A stretch of DNA of 38,453 nucleotides, from positions 1-38,453 of the forward strand of contig CANCJE010000009.1 of the NCBI GenBank assembly GCA_947378235.1, written 5' to 3'. Below the pieces are notes generated by a model that worked only from the letters and a program-made list of their open reading frames with translations, was not told the DNA's origin and did no database searches. Of the stretch, positions 1 through 8,691 are shown one piece after another. A program made the position numbers and the translations under genes. The stretch comes from Caulobacteraceae bacterium. Its GTDB lineage: Bacteria; Pseudomonadota; Alphaproteobacteria; Caulobacterales; Caulobacteraceae. Within the stretch, counting starts at the first letter, position 1. Each line of letters starts with the position of its first letter.

Positions 1-3
1 CCC

Positions 4-1083
4 ATGTCCCTGTCCCGTCGTGATCTCTTGGCCAGCAGCGGAGCGATGCTTGCCATGACCTTGCCCCTTGGCGTTTCGGCGGCCACCTCTTCGGCCAAAC
101 ATCCCCTGATCATCGGCCATCGCGGCTGTAGCGGCGAGCGGCCGGAGCATACGCTTGCCTCCTATAGCCGGGCCATCGAGCAGGGCGCGGACTTCATCGA
201 GCCGGATCTGGTCCTGACCAAGGATGGGGTCTTTGTCTGTCGCCACGAGAACGAGATCAGTGGCACGACCAATGTCGCCTCACACCCTGAATTTGCGGAC
301 CGCAAGACCACCAAGACCATTGATGGCCAAGCCATCACCGGATGGTTCACGGAGGACTTTACGCTCGCTGAGATCAAGACCCTGCGGGCCCGCGAGCGTT
401 TGCCGCAACTTCGCCCGGCCAATGCCGCATTCGACGGCCAGTTCGAGGTCGCAACCTTTGATGAGATCTTGGCGCTGGCCAAGGCGGCCAAGGTCGGCGT
501 CTATCCCGAGCTGAAACACCCGACCTATTTTGCTAAGATTGGCCTGCCGATGGAGGCGCGCTTTGCTGAGAAGGTGAAGGCGGCAGGTCTCAATTCAAAA
601 TCCGCACCGATCTTTGTACAATGTTTTGAGACCACCAGCCTGATCAAGCTGCGGGGCATGATCAACTGTCGTCAAATCTTCCTGATGGACTCCGAAGGGG
701 CACCGGCGGATCTCGTCGCTGCGGGCGATGGGCGCACCTATGCCGATCTGGCGACGCCGGAGGGCCTGAAATCCATCGCCAAGTTCGCCGACGGGATTGG
801 GCCCTACAAGGCCATGATCCAACCCACCGACAAGGATGGCAACTGGACCCATCCGACCAGCCTTGTGGCCGACGCCCATGCCGCAGGCCTGGCCCTTCAT
901 CCCTATACGTTCCGCGCTGAAAATTCTTTCCTGCCGCCCGCCCTGCGCCTCGGTGACCCCAAGGTCGCAGACTATCTGGCCCAGCACGGCAATCTCGCCG
1001 CTGAGATCCAGCACTTTGTTGCGCTCGGCATTGACGGTCTATTCAGCGACTTCCCCGGCCTAGCGGTCGCCGCCACGCGGTGA
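4..1083 (+). CDS. glpQ: Glycerophosphodiester phosphodiesterase, Tat-type signal (GlpQ-like)
   Basis: Likely hydrolyses glycerophosphodiesters to glycerol-3-phosphate plus an alcohol in the periplasm. The 359-residue protein begins with SRRDLL followed by a hydrophobic stretch ending near LGVSA, which resembles a twin-arginine signal peptide. The GDPD catalytic core is clear: HRG at about residues 39-41, E66 and D68 in IEPDL, and a second histidine at about 81 (CRHE). Length and motifs fit the GlpQ branch of the GDPD family. The start at position 4 keeps the signal peptide intact, but the upstream region and any RBS lie outside the window. It converges on the ABC transporter gene. GlpQ and UgpQ subtypes cannot be told apart with certainty, although the export signal favours GlpQ. 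Confidence 0.9.
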   Translation: MSLSRRDLLASSGAMLAMTLPLGVSAATSSAKHPLIIGHRGCSGERPEHTLASYSRAIEQGADFIEPDLVLTKDGVFVCRHENEISGTTNVASHPEFADRKTTKTIDGQAITGWFTEDFTLAEIKTLRARERLPQLRPANAAFDGQFEVATFDEILALAKAAKVGVYPELKHPTYFAKIGLPMEARFAEKVKAAGLNSKSAPIFVQCFETTSLIKLRGMINCRQIFLMDSEGAPADLVAAGDGRTYADLATPEGLKSIAKFADGIGPYKAMIQPTDKDGNWTHPTSLVADAHAAGLALHPYTFRAENSFLPPALRLGDPKVADYLAQHGNLAAEIQHFVALGIDGLFSDFPGLAVAATR

Positions 1084-1138
1084 GTCCCCCACCCCAACCT
1101 CCTCATGCTGAGCCTGTCGAAGCACAAGGAAGCTTCCC

Positions 1139-3007
1139 CTACCCCGCCTCGGCCCCGAACTGCAGCTTGGCCAGCTTGGCATAGAGACCGCCTTGGGCCA
1201 CCAGATCGGAGTGGGTGCCCTGTTCGACGACGCGGCCAGCATCCATGACGACGATGCGGTCAGCGCGTTGAACGGTGGCTAGCCTATGGGCAATGACCAA
1301 GGTCGTGCGACCGGTCATGGCATCATGCAGGGCCTGCTGAACCAGACGCTCATTTTCGGCGTCCAGAGCGCTGGTGGCCTCATCGAGCAGGAGCACGGGC
1401 GCATTGCGCACCAAGGCCCGGGCAATAGCCAGCCTTTGCTTTTGACCCCCCGACAGGGTCTTGGCCCGTTCACCGACGGGGGTGTCATAGCCCTGCGGCA
1501 AGGCAGTGATGAAACCATCGGCCTCTGCGGCACGTGACGCGGCCATGATGGCGTCGACCGAGGCTTCCTCGCGGCCATAGCGGATATTGTCGAGGGCTGA
1601 ACCCGAGAACAGGGGCGCATCTTGCGCCACCAGGGCCATGCGGGCCCGGACCTGCTGGGGATCAGCCTCGCGCAGATCAACGCCATCGAGCCGGATCGAG
1701 CCGGACTGAGGGTCATAGAACCGCAAGAGTAGCCGCAAGACGGTGCTCTTGCCCGCCCCAGATGGACCAACGAGGGCGACGGTCTCGCCGGAGCGAACCC
1801 GCAGGTCGAGGCCGCGCAGGGCGGGCATATCGGGACGGCCGGGATAGGCAAAGACGACATCATCAAAGGCGATCTCGCCCTTGGAGGGGCTTGGCAGGGG
1901 CCTGGGGCGCGCTGGGGCGGCGATGACGGGCTGGGCGTTCAGCAGCTCAGTAATGCGCTCCATCGCCCCAGAGGCCTTCTGGACGTCGCCCCAGACCTCT
2001 CCTAGGGCTCCAACGGACCCCGCAGCCATCACCGAGAGGAACAGGAACTGTACCAGCGCACCGCCGGACATGGTGCCGCTCAAAACCGCATGGGCACCGA
2101 GCCACAGAACAAAGGCAACGCCGCCGAAGACGAGGCCAATGACCATGGCGGTCATTATGGCTCGGGCCTCGATCCGGGTCAGGGAAGCGCGGAAGGCCAT
2201 ATCGACCGCTTCGGCGAACCGCTTGGCCGCGCTCTTTTCCCGGCCAAAGGCCTGAACCGTATCGAGCGCGTCGAGGCTTTCGCCAGCAAAGCCGACCGCG
2301 TCTGCGAACCGGTCTTGAGCGGACACCGACAGAACCCTAACCCGGCGACCAAACAGGAAAAGCGGCACGAGGATGACGGGGACGAGAAGGACAATCAGGC
2401 CGGTCAGCTTAGGGCTGACGACGAACAGAAGACCAAGACCGCCGATCAGACTGAGGAGATTGCGCAGTGCAATCGAGGCGGCCGATCCGACCATGGTCTC
2501 GACAATGGTAATATCGGTGGTCAGGCGCGACAGGACCTCGCCAATCCGCGTATTGAGAAAATAGGACTGATCTAAGGTCAGGGTGTGGGCATAGACCGCC
2601 TTGCGCAGATCAGCCACGACCATCTCACCCAGCTTGGTGACAAAGAAATAGCGAAGGGCCGAGGCGGCGGCGAGGGCCAGGGCCACCGCAACCATGATCA
2701 AGAAATAGCGGTTCAGGGCCTGAGACGATCCGGTCACAAAGCCATGGTCCACCACGCTGCGCAGGGCCACCGTCAGGCCAAGGGTCGAGGCGGTCGACAG
2801 GAGCAAAAAGAAGAGGGCCGCAAAGGCATTGGTCTTATGGGCGATAATGAACGGCAAGATATGGCCAAGGGGCTTTAAGTCCTTACGCCGAGGCCGTCTG
2901 TTTACCGCCTCGGCAATCTGGTTCGCCAAGGCCGCGCCCTCTGTTGGTCGGCCATCGGCAGAGGCCGCTGCCGAGGGAATCGAAGCCATCGTTGAAGGGT
3001 CGCTCAT
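1139..3007 (-). CDS. ABC exporter, fused membrane and ATPase domains (MsbA/LmrA-like)
   Basis: Half-transporter that would work as a homodimer to export lipids, drugs or peptides across the inner membrane; the substrate is unknown. The N-terminal half carries hydrophobic segments typical of a six-helix type-1 exporter domain. The C-terminal half is an ABC ATPase with Walker A GPSGAGKST (about residues 413-421), the LSGGQKQR signature and Walker B LLLDEATSALD, then the H-loop in IAHRLAT. The start at 3007 was chosen over the longer frame from 3052 because GAGAGG lies 7 nt upstream (3015-3020), giving a product of 622 residues starting MSDPSTM. It is divergent from rpmE. No adjacent gene reveals the cargo. 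Confidence 0.9.
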   Translation of the reverse strand: MSDPSTMASIPSAAASADGRPTEGAALANQIAEAVNRRPRRKDLKPLGHILPFIIAHKTNAFAALFFLLLSTASTLGLTVALRSVVDHGFVTGSSQALNRYFLIMVAVALALAAASALRYFFVTKLGEMVVADLRKAVYAHTLTLDQSYFLNTRIGEVLSRLTTDITIVETMVGSAASIALRNLLSLIGGLGLLFVVSPKLTGLIVLLVPVILVPLFLFGRRVRVLSVSAQDRFADAVGFAGESLDALDTVQAFGREKSAAKRFAEAVDMAFRASLTRIEARAIMTAMVIGLVFGGVAFVLWLGAHAVLSGTMSGGALVQFLFLSVMAAGSVGALGEVWGDVQKASGAMERITELLNAQPVIAAPARPRPLPSPSKGEIAFDDVVFAYPGRPDMPALRGLDLRVRSGETVALVGPSGAGKSTVLRLLLRFYDPQSGSIRLDGVDLREADPQQVRARMALVAQDAPLFSGSALDNIRYGREEASVDAIMAASRAAEADGFITALPQGYDTPVGERAKTLSGGQKQRLAIARALVRNAPVLLLDEATSALDAENERLVQQALHDAMTGRTTLVIAHRLATVQRADRIVVMDAGRVVEQGTHSDLVAQGGLYAKLAKLQFGAEAG

Positions 3008-3170
3008 TCCAAAACCTCTCAAAAGACCGGCAAGCCCGATCTCTGTTTTCAACTGGGCCCTTGCCTAGCGAGCCCGCCATCGTGTATAGCCGCGCATCCA
3101 TTCGCCCGCCCCGTCCTTACCGGTGGTGGCGGGCATTTCGTTCCGCACCTCAAGTCGGTTGGACAGAGCC

Positions 3171-3395
3171 ATGAAACAAGACACCCATCCTGACTATCAC
3201 TTCATCAACGTGGTGATGACCGACGGGACGACCTATCAGACCCGCTCCACCTACGGCAAGGAAGGAGCGACATTGAGCCTCGATATCGATCCTCGCACGC
3301 ACCCCGCATGGACCGGTGGTAATGCCCACCTGATGGACCGTGGCGGCCGCGTTTCGCGCTTCTCGGCCAAGTTCGGCGGCTTCCTCAAGAAGTAA
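3171..3395 (+). CDS. rpmE: 50S ribosomal protein L31, cysteine-free form
   Basis: Large-subunit ribosomal protein that helps bridge the subunits. The 74-residue product starts [10 protein letters not shown] and contains the typical DGT.Y.TRST.G and HPAWTGG blocks. It has no cysteines, so it is the zinc-independent (C-) form of L31, which is common in alphaproteobacteria. The frame is open from 3123, but the family start is at 3171, where conserved sequence begins. It is monocistronic and followed directly by an intrinsic terminator. Confidence 0.96.
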   Translation: MKQDTHPDYHFINVVMTDGTTYQTRSTYGKEGATLSLDIDPRTHPAWTGGNAHLMDRGGRVSRFSAKFGGFLKK

Positions 3396-3420
3396 GACCT
3401 TTGGGTCGGCCTATCGGCTG

Positions 3421-3454
3421 AACGGTCGCTCGCAGATGTGGGCGGCCGTTTTTT
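3421..3454 (+). terminator. Intrinsic terminator of rpmE
   Basis: The stem AACGGTCGC / GCGGCCGTT (with one G-T pair) is closed by a loop of roughly a dozen bases and runs into TTTTTT at 3449-3454. It lies 26 bases after the rpmE stop codon. Confidence 0.8.
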
Positions 3455-3627
3455 CGTGTCTGAAGGATCAGGACTGGGCAACCACCAGGCAGGTGTTGCT
3501 ATTGATCCTCTAGGACCGCTTAAATGGTCTCAGCGGCGATGATTTTCCCTTTGCTGCCTTGCCTTTGCCTCGGTTGTCACCGATGGAGAGCACAGCTTTC
3601 CGAACCCTCCCCGGCCTGGAGCCCCCG

Positions 3628-4164
3628 ATGCTATTGAGCGCTATTTCTATTGGTAAGAACCCCCCCTTTGACGTCAATGTCGTGATTGAAGTCCCCATCG
3701 GCGGTGAGCCGATCAAATATGAGATGGACAAGGAGTCCGGCGCTCTGGTCGTCGACCGTTTTCTCTATACCGCCATGCGATATCCCGGAAATTACGGCTT
3801 CATCCCCCATACCCTGTCCGGTGATGGAGACCCCTGTGACGTGATCATTGCCAATACGCGCGCAATTGTTCCGGGCGCGGTCATGAGCTGCCGGATCGTC
3901 GGTGTTCTGTTGATGGAAGACGAGGCCGGTGCCGATGAAAAGCTGCTGGCCGTGCCGTCCTCATGGCTGACCCAGCGCTATGAGAATGTCCAAAACTTTA
4001 GCGACCTGCCGGACATTACCCTAAAGCAGATCGAACATTTCTTTGAGAGCTATAAGGACCTTGAGCCCGGCAAGTGGGTCAAGCTGCGCGGTTGGGGCGA
4101 TGCAGACCACGCACGCCGCCTCGTTCTTGAGGGCATAGAAGCGGCAAAGGCCGCCAAGGCCTAA
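3628..4164 (+). CDS. ppa: Inorganic pyrophosphatase, family I
   Basis: Soluble cytoplasmic enzyme that hydrolyses pyrophosphate to phosphate and so pulls biosynthetic reactions forward. The product of 178 residues has the family I signature DGDPCDV, with its metal-binding aspartates, preceded by [11 protein letters not shown]. The common family N-terminus ([15 protein letters not shown]) begins just after the ATG at 3628, which has GGAG about 6 nt upstream. The in-frame ATGs at 3559 and 3583 would add an unusual extension and were rejected. The gene is monocistronic and converges on ahpF. Confidence 0.96.
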   Translation: MLLSAISIGKNPPFDVNVVIEVPIGGEPIKYEMDKESGALVVDRFLYTAMRYPGNYGFIPHTLSGDGDPCDVIIANTRAIVPGAVMSCRIVGVLLMEDEAGADEKLLAVPSSWLTQRYENVQNFSDLPDITLKQIEHFFESYKDLEPGKWVKLRGWGDADHARRLVLEGIEAAKAAKA

Positions 4165-4170
4165 GCCTCG

Positions 4171-4198
4171 GCGACCTCTTTTTGCGTCTGCAGGTCGC
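4171..4198. terminator. Hairpin between convergent ppa and ahpF
   Basis: GCGACCT (4171-4177) and AGGTCGC (4192-4198) form a 7-bp inverted repeat with a 14-base loop that contains CTTTTTG. It sits in the 33-bp gap between the two stop codons. There is no clean T tract after the stem, so a bidirectional terminator role is only plausible. Confidence 0.4.
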
Positions 4199-5781
4199 TA
4201 TTCGGCGGCCTGCTGGACCTCTACCGGTGCCAAGCGGATCAGATAGTCAAAGGCCGAGAGCGCGGCCTTTGACCCATCGCCGGCAGCAATAATGATCTGC
4301 TTGAAGGGCACGGTGGTTGCATCACCCGCCGCAAAAACCCCGGGCACAGAGGTTTGGCCTCGGCTATCAACCTCAATCTCGCCCCGGGGCGATAGGTCGA
4401 CAACCCCTTTGAGCCATTCGGTATTGGGCACCAACCCGATCTGCACAAAGATGCCTTCAAGCGCGACCTGGTGGGTCTCGTCGGTTTGACGATCCCGATA
4501 GCTCAGCGCGACCACCTTGTCGCCGTCGCCATGGACCTCGGTGGTCAGGGCCGAGGTGATGACGGTAATATTGGGCAGGCTGGCCAGCTTGCGCTGCAAG
4601 ACGGCGTCGGCGCGCAGTTGGCTATCAAACTCGATCAGGGTCACCGAAGCGACAATCCCCGCCAAATCGATCGCGGCCTCAACGCCAGAATTGCCGCCGC
4701 CGATCACCGCCACGCGCTTACCCTTGAACAGGGGTCCGTCACAGTGAGGGCAATAGGCCACGCCGCGGTTGCGATAGGTCTCCTCTCCCGGAACATTCAT
4801 CTGACGCCAGCGCGCGCCGGTCGATAGGATGACGGACCGTGACTTCAGGCTCGCGCCGCTGGCCAACTTGATCTCAATCAGACCGCCGGGCGTCGCGGCA
4901 GGCACCAGCGCCTGCGCGGTCTGAAGGGTCATGATATCGACGCCGTAAGCCTTCACATGCTGTTCCAAACCCTGAACCAGCTTGGGGCCCTCGGTGTGGG
5001 GAACTGAGATGAAGTTCTCAATCCCCATCGTATCGAGCACCTGGCCGCCAAAGCGCTCGGCCATCAGACCGGTGCGAATACCCTTTCGGGCGGCATAGAC
5101 CGCAGCGGCCGCACCCGCAGGACCGCCGCCAACGATCAGAACGTCAAACTCAGACTTGGTGCGCAAAGCTTCTGCTGCGCGGGCCTCTGCGCCACTATCG
5201 AGCTTGGCGACAATCTGCTCAAGGCTCATCCGCCCTTGGGCGAAGGGCTCACCATTCAGCAGCACCGTCGGCACAGCCATGATCTTGCGCGACTCAACCT
5301 CTGACTGAAACAGGGCACCGTCGATGGCGACATGCTGGATGCACGGATTGAGGACGCTCATCAAGGTCAGGGCCTGGACCACATCGGGACAGTTTTGGCA
5401 GGACAGGGAAAAATAGGTCTCGAACCGGTAGTCGCCCTCAAGCGCCACGATCTGGTCGATGACGGCCTGGTCGACCTTGGGCGGGTGTCCGCCGGACCAC
5501 AGCAACGCCAGCACCAGAGAGGTAAATTCATGCCCCATGGGCAGACCAGCAAAGTGAACGCGCGCCTGCGTCCCGATGGGGGCGATGGCAAAGGACGGCG
5601 TGCGGCCATCGGCGCCATCCTGGCGCAGGGTGACCTTGTCGGACTGGGCAACAATGTCATTGAGCAGAGCCAGCATCTCTTGCGACTTGGGGCTGGCATC
5701 GAGCGATGCCACCAACTCAATCGGCTGGCGGACATTGACAAGATAGGCCTTCAATTGGGCCTTAAGGCTGTCTTCCAACAT
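4198..5781 (-). CDS. ahpF: Alkyl hydroperoxide reductase subunit F (NADH-dependent flavoprotein)
   Basis: FAD-dependent disulfide reductase that passes electrons from NADH to AhpC for peroxide reduction. The 527 residues show the full AhpF architecture. An N-terminal tandem thioredoxin-like region carries the redox pair CQNC (Cys128/Cys131), followed by a thioredoxin-reductase-like body with [10 protein letters not shown] for FAD, CPHC (Cys344/Cys347) and [10 protein letters not shown] for NADH. The C-terminal [11 protein letters not shown] block is typical. The ATG at 5781 has GGAG 8 nt upstream. It is transcribed with ahpC from upstream, separated by 97 bp that contain a strong hairpin. Confidence 0.96.
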   Translation of the reverse strand: MLEDSLKAQLKAYLVNVRQPIELVASLDASPKSQEMLALLNDIVAQSDKVTLRQDGADGRTPSFAIAPIGTQARVHFAGLPMGHEFTSLVLALLWSGGHPPKVDQAVIDQIVALEGDYRFETYFSLSCQNCPDVVQALTLMSVLNPCIQHVAIDGALFQSEVESRKIMAVPTVLLNGEPFAQGRMSLEQIVAKLDSGAEARAAEALRTKSEFDVLIVGGGPAGAAAAVYAARKGIRTGLMAERFGGQVLDTMGIENFISVPHTEGPKLVQGLEQHVKAYGVDIMTLQTAQALVPAATPGGLIEIKLASGASLKSRSVILSTGARWRQMNVPGEETYRNRGVAYCPHCDGPLFKGKRVAVIGGGNSGVEAAIDLAGIVASVTLIEFDSQLRADAVLQRKLASLPNITVITSALTTEVHGDGDKVVALSYRDRQTDETHQVALEGIFVQIGLVPNTEWLKGVVDLSPRGEIEVDSRGQTSVPGVFAAGDATTVPFKQIIIAAGDGSKAALSAFDYLIRLAPVEVQQAAE

Positions 5782-5813
5782 GGGATGGGCTCCGAATAGG
5801 GGGGCGATCCTTA

Positions 5814-5848
5814 GGGGACCCGGCGGGGAGGATGAATGCCGGGTCCCC
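5814..5848 (-). repeat. Perfect 11-bp inverted repeat in the ahpC-ahpF spacer
   Basis: GGGGACCCGGC (5814-5824) and GCCGGGTCCCC (5838-5848) flank a 13-base loop. On the transcribed minus strand no U tract follows, so it is not a standard intrinsic terminator. Inference: an mRNA-stabilising or partial-attenuation hairpin that keeps AhpC above AhpF. Confidence 0.75.
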
Positions 5849-5878
5849 CTTGGATAGGGGTATCAAAAGGCGTGCAGG

Positions 5879-6442
5879 TTAGATCTTGCCGACCAGATCA
5901 AGCGACGGCGCCAAGGTCTTTTCACCCTCTTGCCACTTGGCGGGGCAAACTTCACCGGGGTGCGAGGCGACATATTGCGCAGCTTTGACCTTGCGCAGCA
6001 GTTCGCCCGCATCGCGACCGATGCCGCCGGCATTGACCTCTACAATTTGGATCTTGCCTTCAGGATCGATCACGAAGGTGCCGCGATCGGCCAAACCGGC
6101 CTCTTCGATCATGACTTCGAAATTGCGGCAGATGGTGCCCGTAGGATCACCGACCATCGTATATTGGATCTTGCCGACCGCTTCAGACGTGTCGTGCCAA
6201 GCCTTGTGAGCAAAGTGGGTGTCGGTGGAGACACTGTAGATCTCGACGCCCAAAGATTGGAACGTGGCATAGTGATCGGCCAGATCTTCCAGTTCGGTTG
6301 GGCAAACAAAGGTGAAATCGGCGGGGTAGAAGAACACCACCGACCACTTGCCCATCAGATCGGCGTCAGTGACGGTAATGAACTTGCCGGCCTTAAAGGC
6401 GTCGGCAGAAAAGGGCTTAACGGTCGTGTTGATCAGGGACAT
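5879..6442 (-). CDS. ahpC: Alkyl hydroperoxide reductase subunit C (2-Cys peroxiredoxin)
   Basis: Reduces hydrogen peroxide and organic peroxides, and is recycled by AhpF. The product is 187 residues, the canonical AhpC length. The peroxidatic cysteine is Cys47 in FVCPTE and the resolving cysteine is Cys166 in EVCPAKW, matching the usual numbering exactly. The start at 6442 (MSLINT) has GGAGAG 4 nt upstream; the longer frame from 6499 was rejected. It is first in the ahpCF operon. The integrated element ends about 170 bp upstream, so the ahpC control region lies directly against the left junction. Confidence 0.97.
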   Translation of the reverse strand: MSLINTTVKPFSADAFKAGKFITVTDADLMGKWSVVFFYPADFTFVCPTELEDLADHYATFQSLGVEIYSVSTDTHFAHKAWHDTSEAVGKIQYTMVGDPTGTICRNFEVMIEEAGLADRGTFVIDPEGKIQIVEVNAGGIGRDAGELLRKVKAAQYVASHPGEVCPAKWQEGEKTLAPSLDLVGKI

Positions 6443-6509
6443 GGGTCTCTCCAAGGGTTGGTGTCTCAGTACCCAGAGAGATAGTCGATCCTTGTTCATA
6501 GATGAAATT

Positions 6510-6544
6510 GATATTTTAATTAGTTAGTATTGGAAAAATCTATC
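6510..6544 (-). promoter_or_regulatory. Candidate ahpC control region (AT-rich dyad, OxyR-like)
   Basis: Upstream of ahpC, the minus strand reads GATAG, then an AT-rich stretch, then TATC, with interrupted symmetry (ATTTTT near one end, AAAAT near the other). A LysR-type tetramer with 11-bp phasing fits partly: ATAG and then CAAT match well, while the later half-sites are poor. OxyR control of ahpC is common in proteobacteria. The assignment here is weak. Confidence 0.3.
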
Positions 6545-6612
6545 GCCTAGGGCAAGCCCGTTCGGGCGAAAAACCATCCTGTTCGTCTGGTTGAAATCAA
6601 GGGTGAGGGGAG

Positions 6613-6659
6613 TGGTGCCGCTTAGGTGACTCGAACACCTGACCCCCGCATTACGAATG
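6613..6659 (-). repeat. att direct repeat, left copy (tRNA-Thr 3' fragment)
   Basis: These 47 bp are identical to 18177-18223, which is the 3' part of the tRNA-Thr(CGT) gene from the CCA end back through the anticodon loop. Homology to the tRNA stops at 6660, so this is the displaced chromosomal 3' end and not a functional gene. It marks the left junction of the integrated element. Confidence 0.93.
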
Positions 6660-6676
6660 ACATGGTCAGCGATTTT

Positions 6677-6690
6677 CTGGAATTTTCCAG
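6677..6690. repeat. 14-bp palindrome inside the left end
   Basis: CTGGAATTTTCCAG is a perfect palindrome 18 bp inside the left core repeat, followed by a further partial copy (CAATTCCA). It could be a binding site for the excisionase-like protein or the integrase; function unknown. Confidence 0.5.
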
Positions 6691-6782
6691 CAATTCCACA
6701 CTGTAGATTAAGTGCTGATTTTTATAAGATTTATGGGTTATAGTCGCAACGGGCCTACTCTGGTAATTGACCGGATTTGCTG

Positions 6783-6827
6783 CCCTATGCGTCCCCCTTG
6801 CGTCCCCACTCATTTTTGGGGACGCAA
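6783..6827 (+). repeat. Left arm-type repeat with inverted repeat upstream of int
   Basis: Positions 6783-6807 are identical to 18106-18130 near the right end. The unit holds two tandem GCGTCCCC motifs. An inverted copy completes a perfect 10-bp dyad, TTGCGTCCCC (6798-6807) and GGGGACGCAA (6818-6827), 18 bp upstream of the int start. Arm-type integrase binding and autoregulation of int are both plausible. Confidence 0.75.
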
Positions 6828-6845
6828 AAACTAGAGCCCTTGAAC

Positions 6846-8132
6846 ATGCCTAAGCTGAGCAAATTTAAAATCACGAAAAGATCGGTTGAGGCTCTGCCCA
6901 CCAGCAAAGATGTGACCTTTCGGGATTCGGAGCTGAAGGGCTTCGCGATCAGGACGAAAACGAGCGGCACGAAGATTTACCTGGCGATCTATCGCAATGC
7001 TGAGGGGCGGACCCGCTCCTATGCGCTTGGAACCCACGACCCGCTTTCCGCCGATGAGGCGCGCAAATTGGCAAAGGCGGCGCTGGCAAAGGTGGATGCG
7101 GGAGGCGATCCTGCGGAGCAACGTAAGCTCGATCGAGAAGCCATCACCGTCGCTGAACTTTGCATCATGTTTCTCAAGGATCTCGAAAGCGGAAAGATCA
7201 CCGGAAGAAAGGGTGCCAAAAAGAAGCCTGAGGCGATCGTGTCTGAAAAGGGCCGGATCAATCGCCACATCGTTCCCCTGCTGGGCAAGACAAAGGTCCG
7301 GGATCTGAACCAAGCCAAGATCAAAGCCTTCATGCGGGCCGTGACCGACGGCAAGACTGCCGTCGATGAAAGGGTCGGATACAGGGCGCGCGCCATCGTC
7401 AAGGGCGGAGCTGGCGCTGCCTCTCGATCATTCGGAACATTGGCGGGGTTGATGGCCTATGCGCTCGACCGCGATATTATCAGCGTCAGTCCGTGCCGTG
7501 GCATGAAGGTGAAGCAGGGCGAGCCCCGCAAGGTTCGCCTTGATCCCGATCAATACCGCGCCCTTGGTGACGCGCTCACTGCATCAGATGCCGAAGGTGA
7601 AACTTGGCAAGCCGTCAAAGCCTTTCGCCTATTGGCGCTAACAGGGTGTCGCCTGAATGAGATCGGCCATCTCAAATGGAGTGAAGTCGATATAGACGGA
7701 CAGGCCTTGCGGTTAGCGGACAGCAAGACCGGAGCCAGCATTCGGCCTATAGGGTCTGAGGCCGTCAGCTTGTTGTCTGAACTGTCTAGGTCCAGCGACC
7801 ATGTCTTTCCGGCCCTTCGGGTGAAGAAGCAGCCCTACGGCGGCTTGGCGAAGGCGTGGGCGCGTATCTTAGCAAGAGCCAAGGATGGGGACGCGGATAG
7901 GCTTGCGGGCCTCACACCCCACAGCCTGAGACACGCCTATGCTTCGGTCGGCGGCGATTTGGGCCTGTCCGAACTGACCATTTCGGCACTGCTCGGCCAC
8001 ACCGCTGGAGGCGTAACACGACGATATGTCCATCATCTGGATGCGGTTTTGATTGCGACCGCAAATCGGGTCTGTGAGACCATAGCCTGTCAGATGGCCG
8101 GGACGATCACGAACGGTGACGGGGTGGAATAG
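6846..8132 (+). CDS. int: Tyrosine recombinase / integrase with DUF4102 arm-binding domain
   Basis: Catalyses site-specific integration and excision at the tRNA-Thr site. The 428-residue product has an N-terminal DUF4102-type arm-binding domain (FRDSELKGFAIR, then SYALGTH.PLSADEARK), a central core-binding domain and a C-terminal catalytic domain. Catalytic residues visible are Arg269 (TGCRLNEI), His359 and Arg362 (HSLRH), His385 (LLGHT) and the nucleophile Tyr394 (TRRYVHH). The start at 6846 (MPKLSKFKITKR) matches family N-termini. The open frame from 6777 would run through the arm repeat and was rejected. It reads inward from the left junction. All catalytic residues are present, so it looks active. 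Confidence 0.95.
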   Translation: MPKLSKFKITKRSVEALPTSKDVTFRDSELKGFAIRTKTSGTKIYLAIYRNAEGRTRSYALGTHDPLSADEARKLAKAALAKVDAGGDPAEQRKLDREAITVAELCIMFLKDLESGKITGRKGAKKKPEAIVSEKGRINRHIVPLLGKTKVRDLNQAKIKAFMRAVTDGKTAVDERVGYRARAIVKGGAGAASRSFGTLAGLMAYALDRDIISVSPCRGMKVKQGEPRKVRLDPDQYRALGDALTASDAEGETWQAVKAFRLLALTGCRLNEIGHLKWSEVDIDGQALRLADSKTGASIRPIGSEAVSLLSELSRSSDHVFPALRVKKQPYGGLAKAWARILARAKDGDADRLAGLTPHSLRHAYASVGGDLGLSELTISALLGHTAGGVTRRYVHHLDAVLIATANRVCETIACQMAGTITNGDGVE

Positions 8133-8176
8133 ACCGATCAAGGCGATCGATCTTCCGCCCCAACCCATTGCCTGCA

Positions 8177-8224
8177 ATTGACAGGCGGGGCACGAAATGA
8201 CAGGAAAACGGTATGGGTTGCCCA
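8177..8224 (+). repeat. Degenerate direct repeat, copy 1
   Basis: The unit runs ATTGACAGG, then AAATGACA, then GGTATGG, and ends in a short inverted repeat ATGGG-TTG-CCCAT. The same block order and the same internal spacing recur at 8304-8352. Confidence 0.6.
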
Positions 8225-8303
8225 TTCGTCGGGAGCTTCAGACCCGGGCTGTACGCACCCACAGCGCTGGATCGGCCCGCACTCTCGCTTGTCATTTTCG
8301 GAA

Positions 8304-8352
8304 ATTGACAGGTCGAAACCGAAATGGCACAAAACAGGTATGGCCCACCCGT
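8304..8352 (+). repeat. Degenerate direct repeat, copy 2
   Basis: ATTGACAGG, AAATGGCA and GGTATGG occur with the same spacing as in copy 1, 127 bp downstream. It also ends in an inverted repeat, CCCAC-CC-GTGGG, of different sequence, so the symmetry is kept while the bases differ. A third, partial copy begins at 8423 with ATTGACAG. Confidence 0.6.
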
Positions 8353-8488
8353 GGGTTGGGGCGTTTCTTTCGTGAAAATTCGACAATAGACAGCGCGCAG
8401 CAACCCGCCGCCGTTACCGTCGATTGACAGCCGTGCCAAAAAAGTTCATGCCAATCACTACGAGGCGTTTCTGCGCCTAGAGATGATC

Positions 8489-8512
8489 AACCCGCTTCGC
8501 GCGGGTTTTTTT
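8489..8512 (+). terminator. Intrinsic terminator 1 between int and the control module
   Basis: AACCCGC (8489-8495), loop TTCGC, GCGGGTT (8501-8507), running into a seven-T tract at 8506-8512. No ORF ends just before it; it may end an RNA that starts in the repeat region or act on int read-through. Confidence 0.8.
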
Positions 8513-8575
8513 GTGCCTCGAGCCTCGGACCCTGCGGGGGTCTAGTCCACATCTGAGTCCGAAGATACACACGCG

Positions 8576-8602
8576 CCGCCTAGGGAAACCGGGCGGTTTT
8601 TT
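8576..8602 (+). terminator. Intrinsic terminator 2
   Basis: CCGCC (8576-8580) and GGCGG (8592-8596), separated by an 11-base loop, followed by TTTTTT (8597-8602). It lies 64 bases after terminator 1 and 90 bases before the next gene. Confidence 0.7.
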
Positions 8603-8691
8603 GCGTTGTGCGCCTCGGATCGTCCCCATTCGCCGCTGGCGAATACCCACCCGCGCTGAGCGGGACCAATCCAAGCAATAAGGACTTCACT

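Larger units (their letters stand above)
8133..8691. other. 559-bp non-coding stretch with degenerate repeats and terminators
   Basis: No convincing ORF lies between int and the AlpA-like gene. The stretch holds repeated ATTGACAG-containing units at 8177, 8304 and 8423, and two intrinsic terminators at 8489 and 8576. A further hairpin CCCGC/GCGGG occurs near 8651-8665. Two terminators in tandem without an ORF suggest a small RNA, or a leader region ahead of the control module. Confidence 0.6.

Noticed and set aside
6613-6659. A second tRNA-Thr gene
   Set aside because: Only the 3' part is present; the sequence to the right does not complete the anticodon stem, D-arm or acceptor.
8133-8691. 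CRISPR array
   Set aside because: The repeats are degenerate, only two or three in number, 119-127 bp apart, and no cas gene is near.
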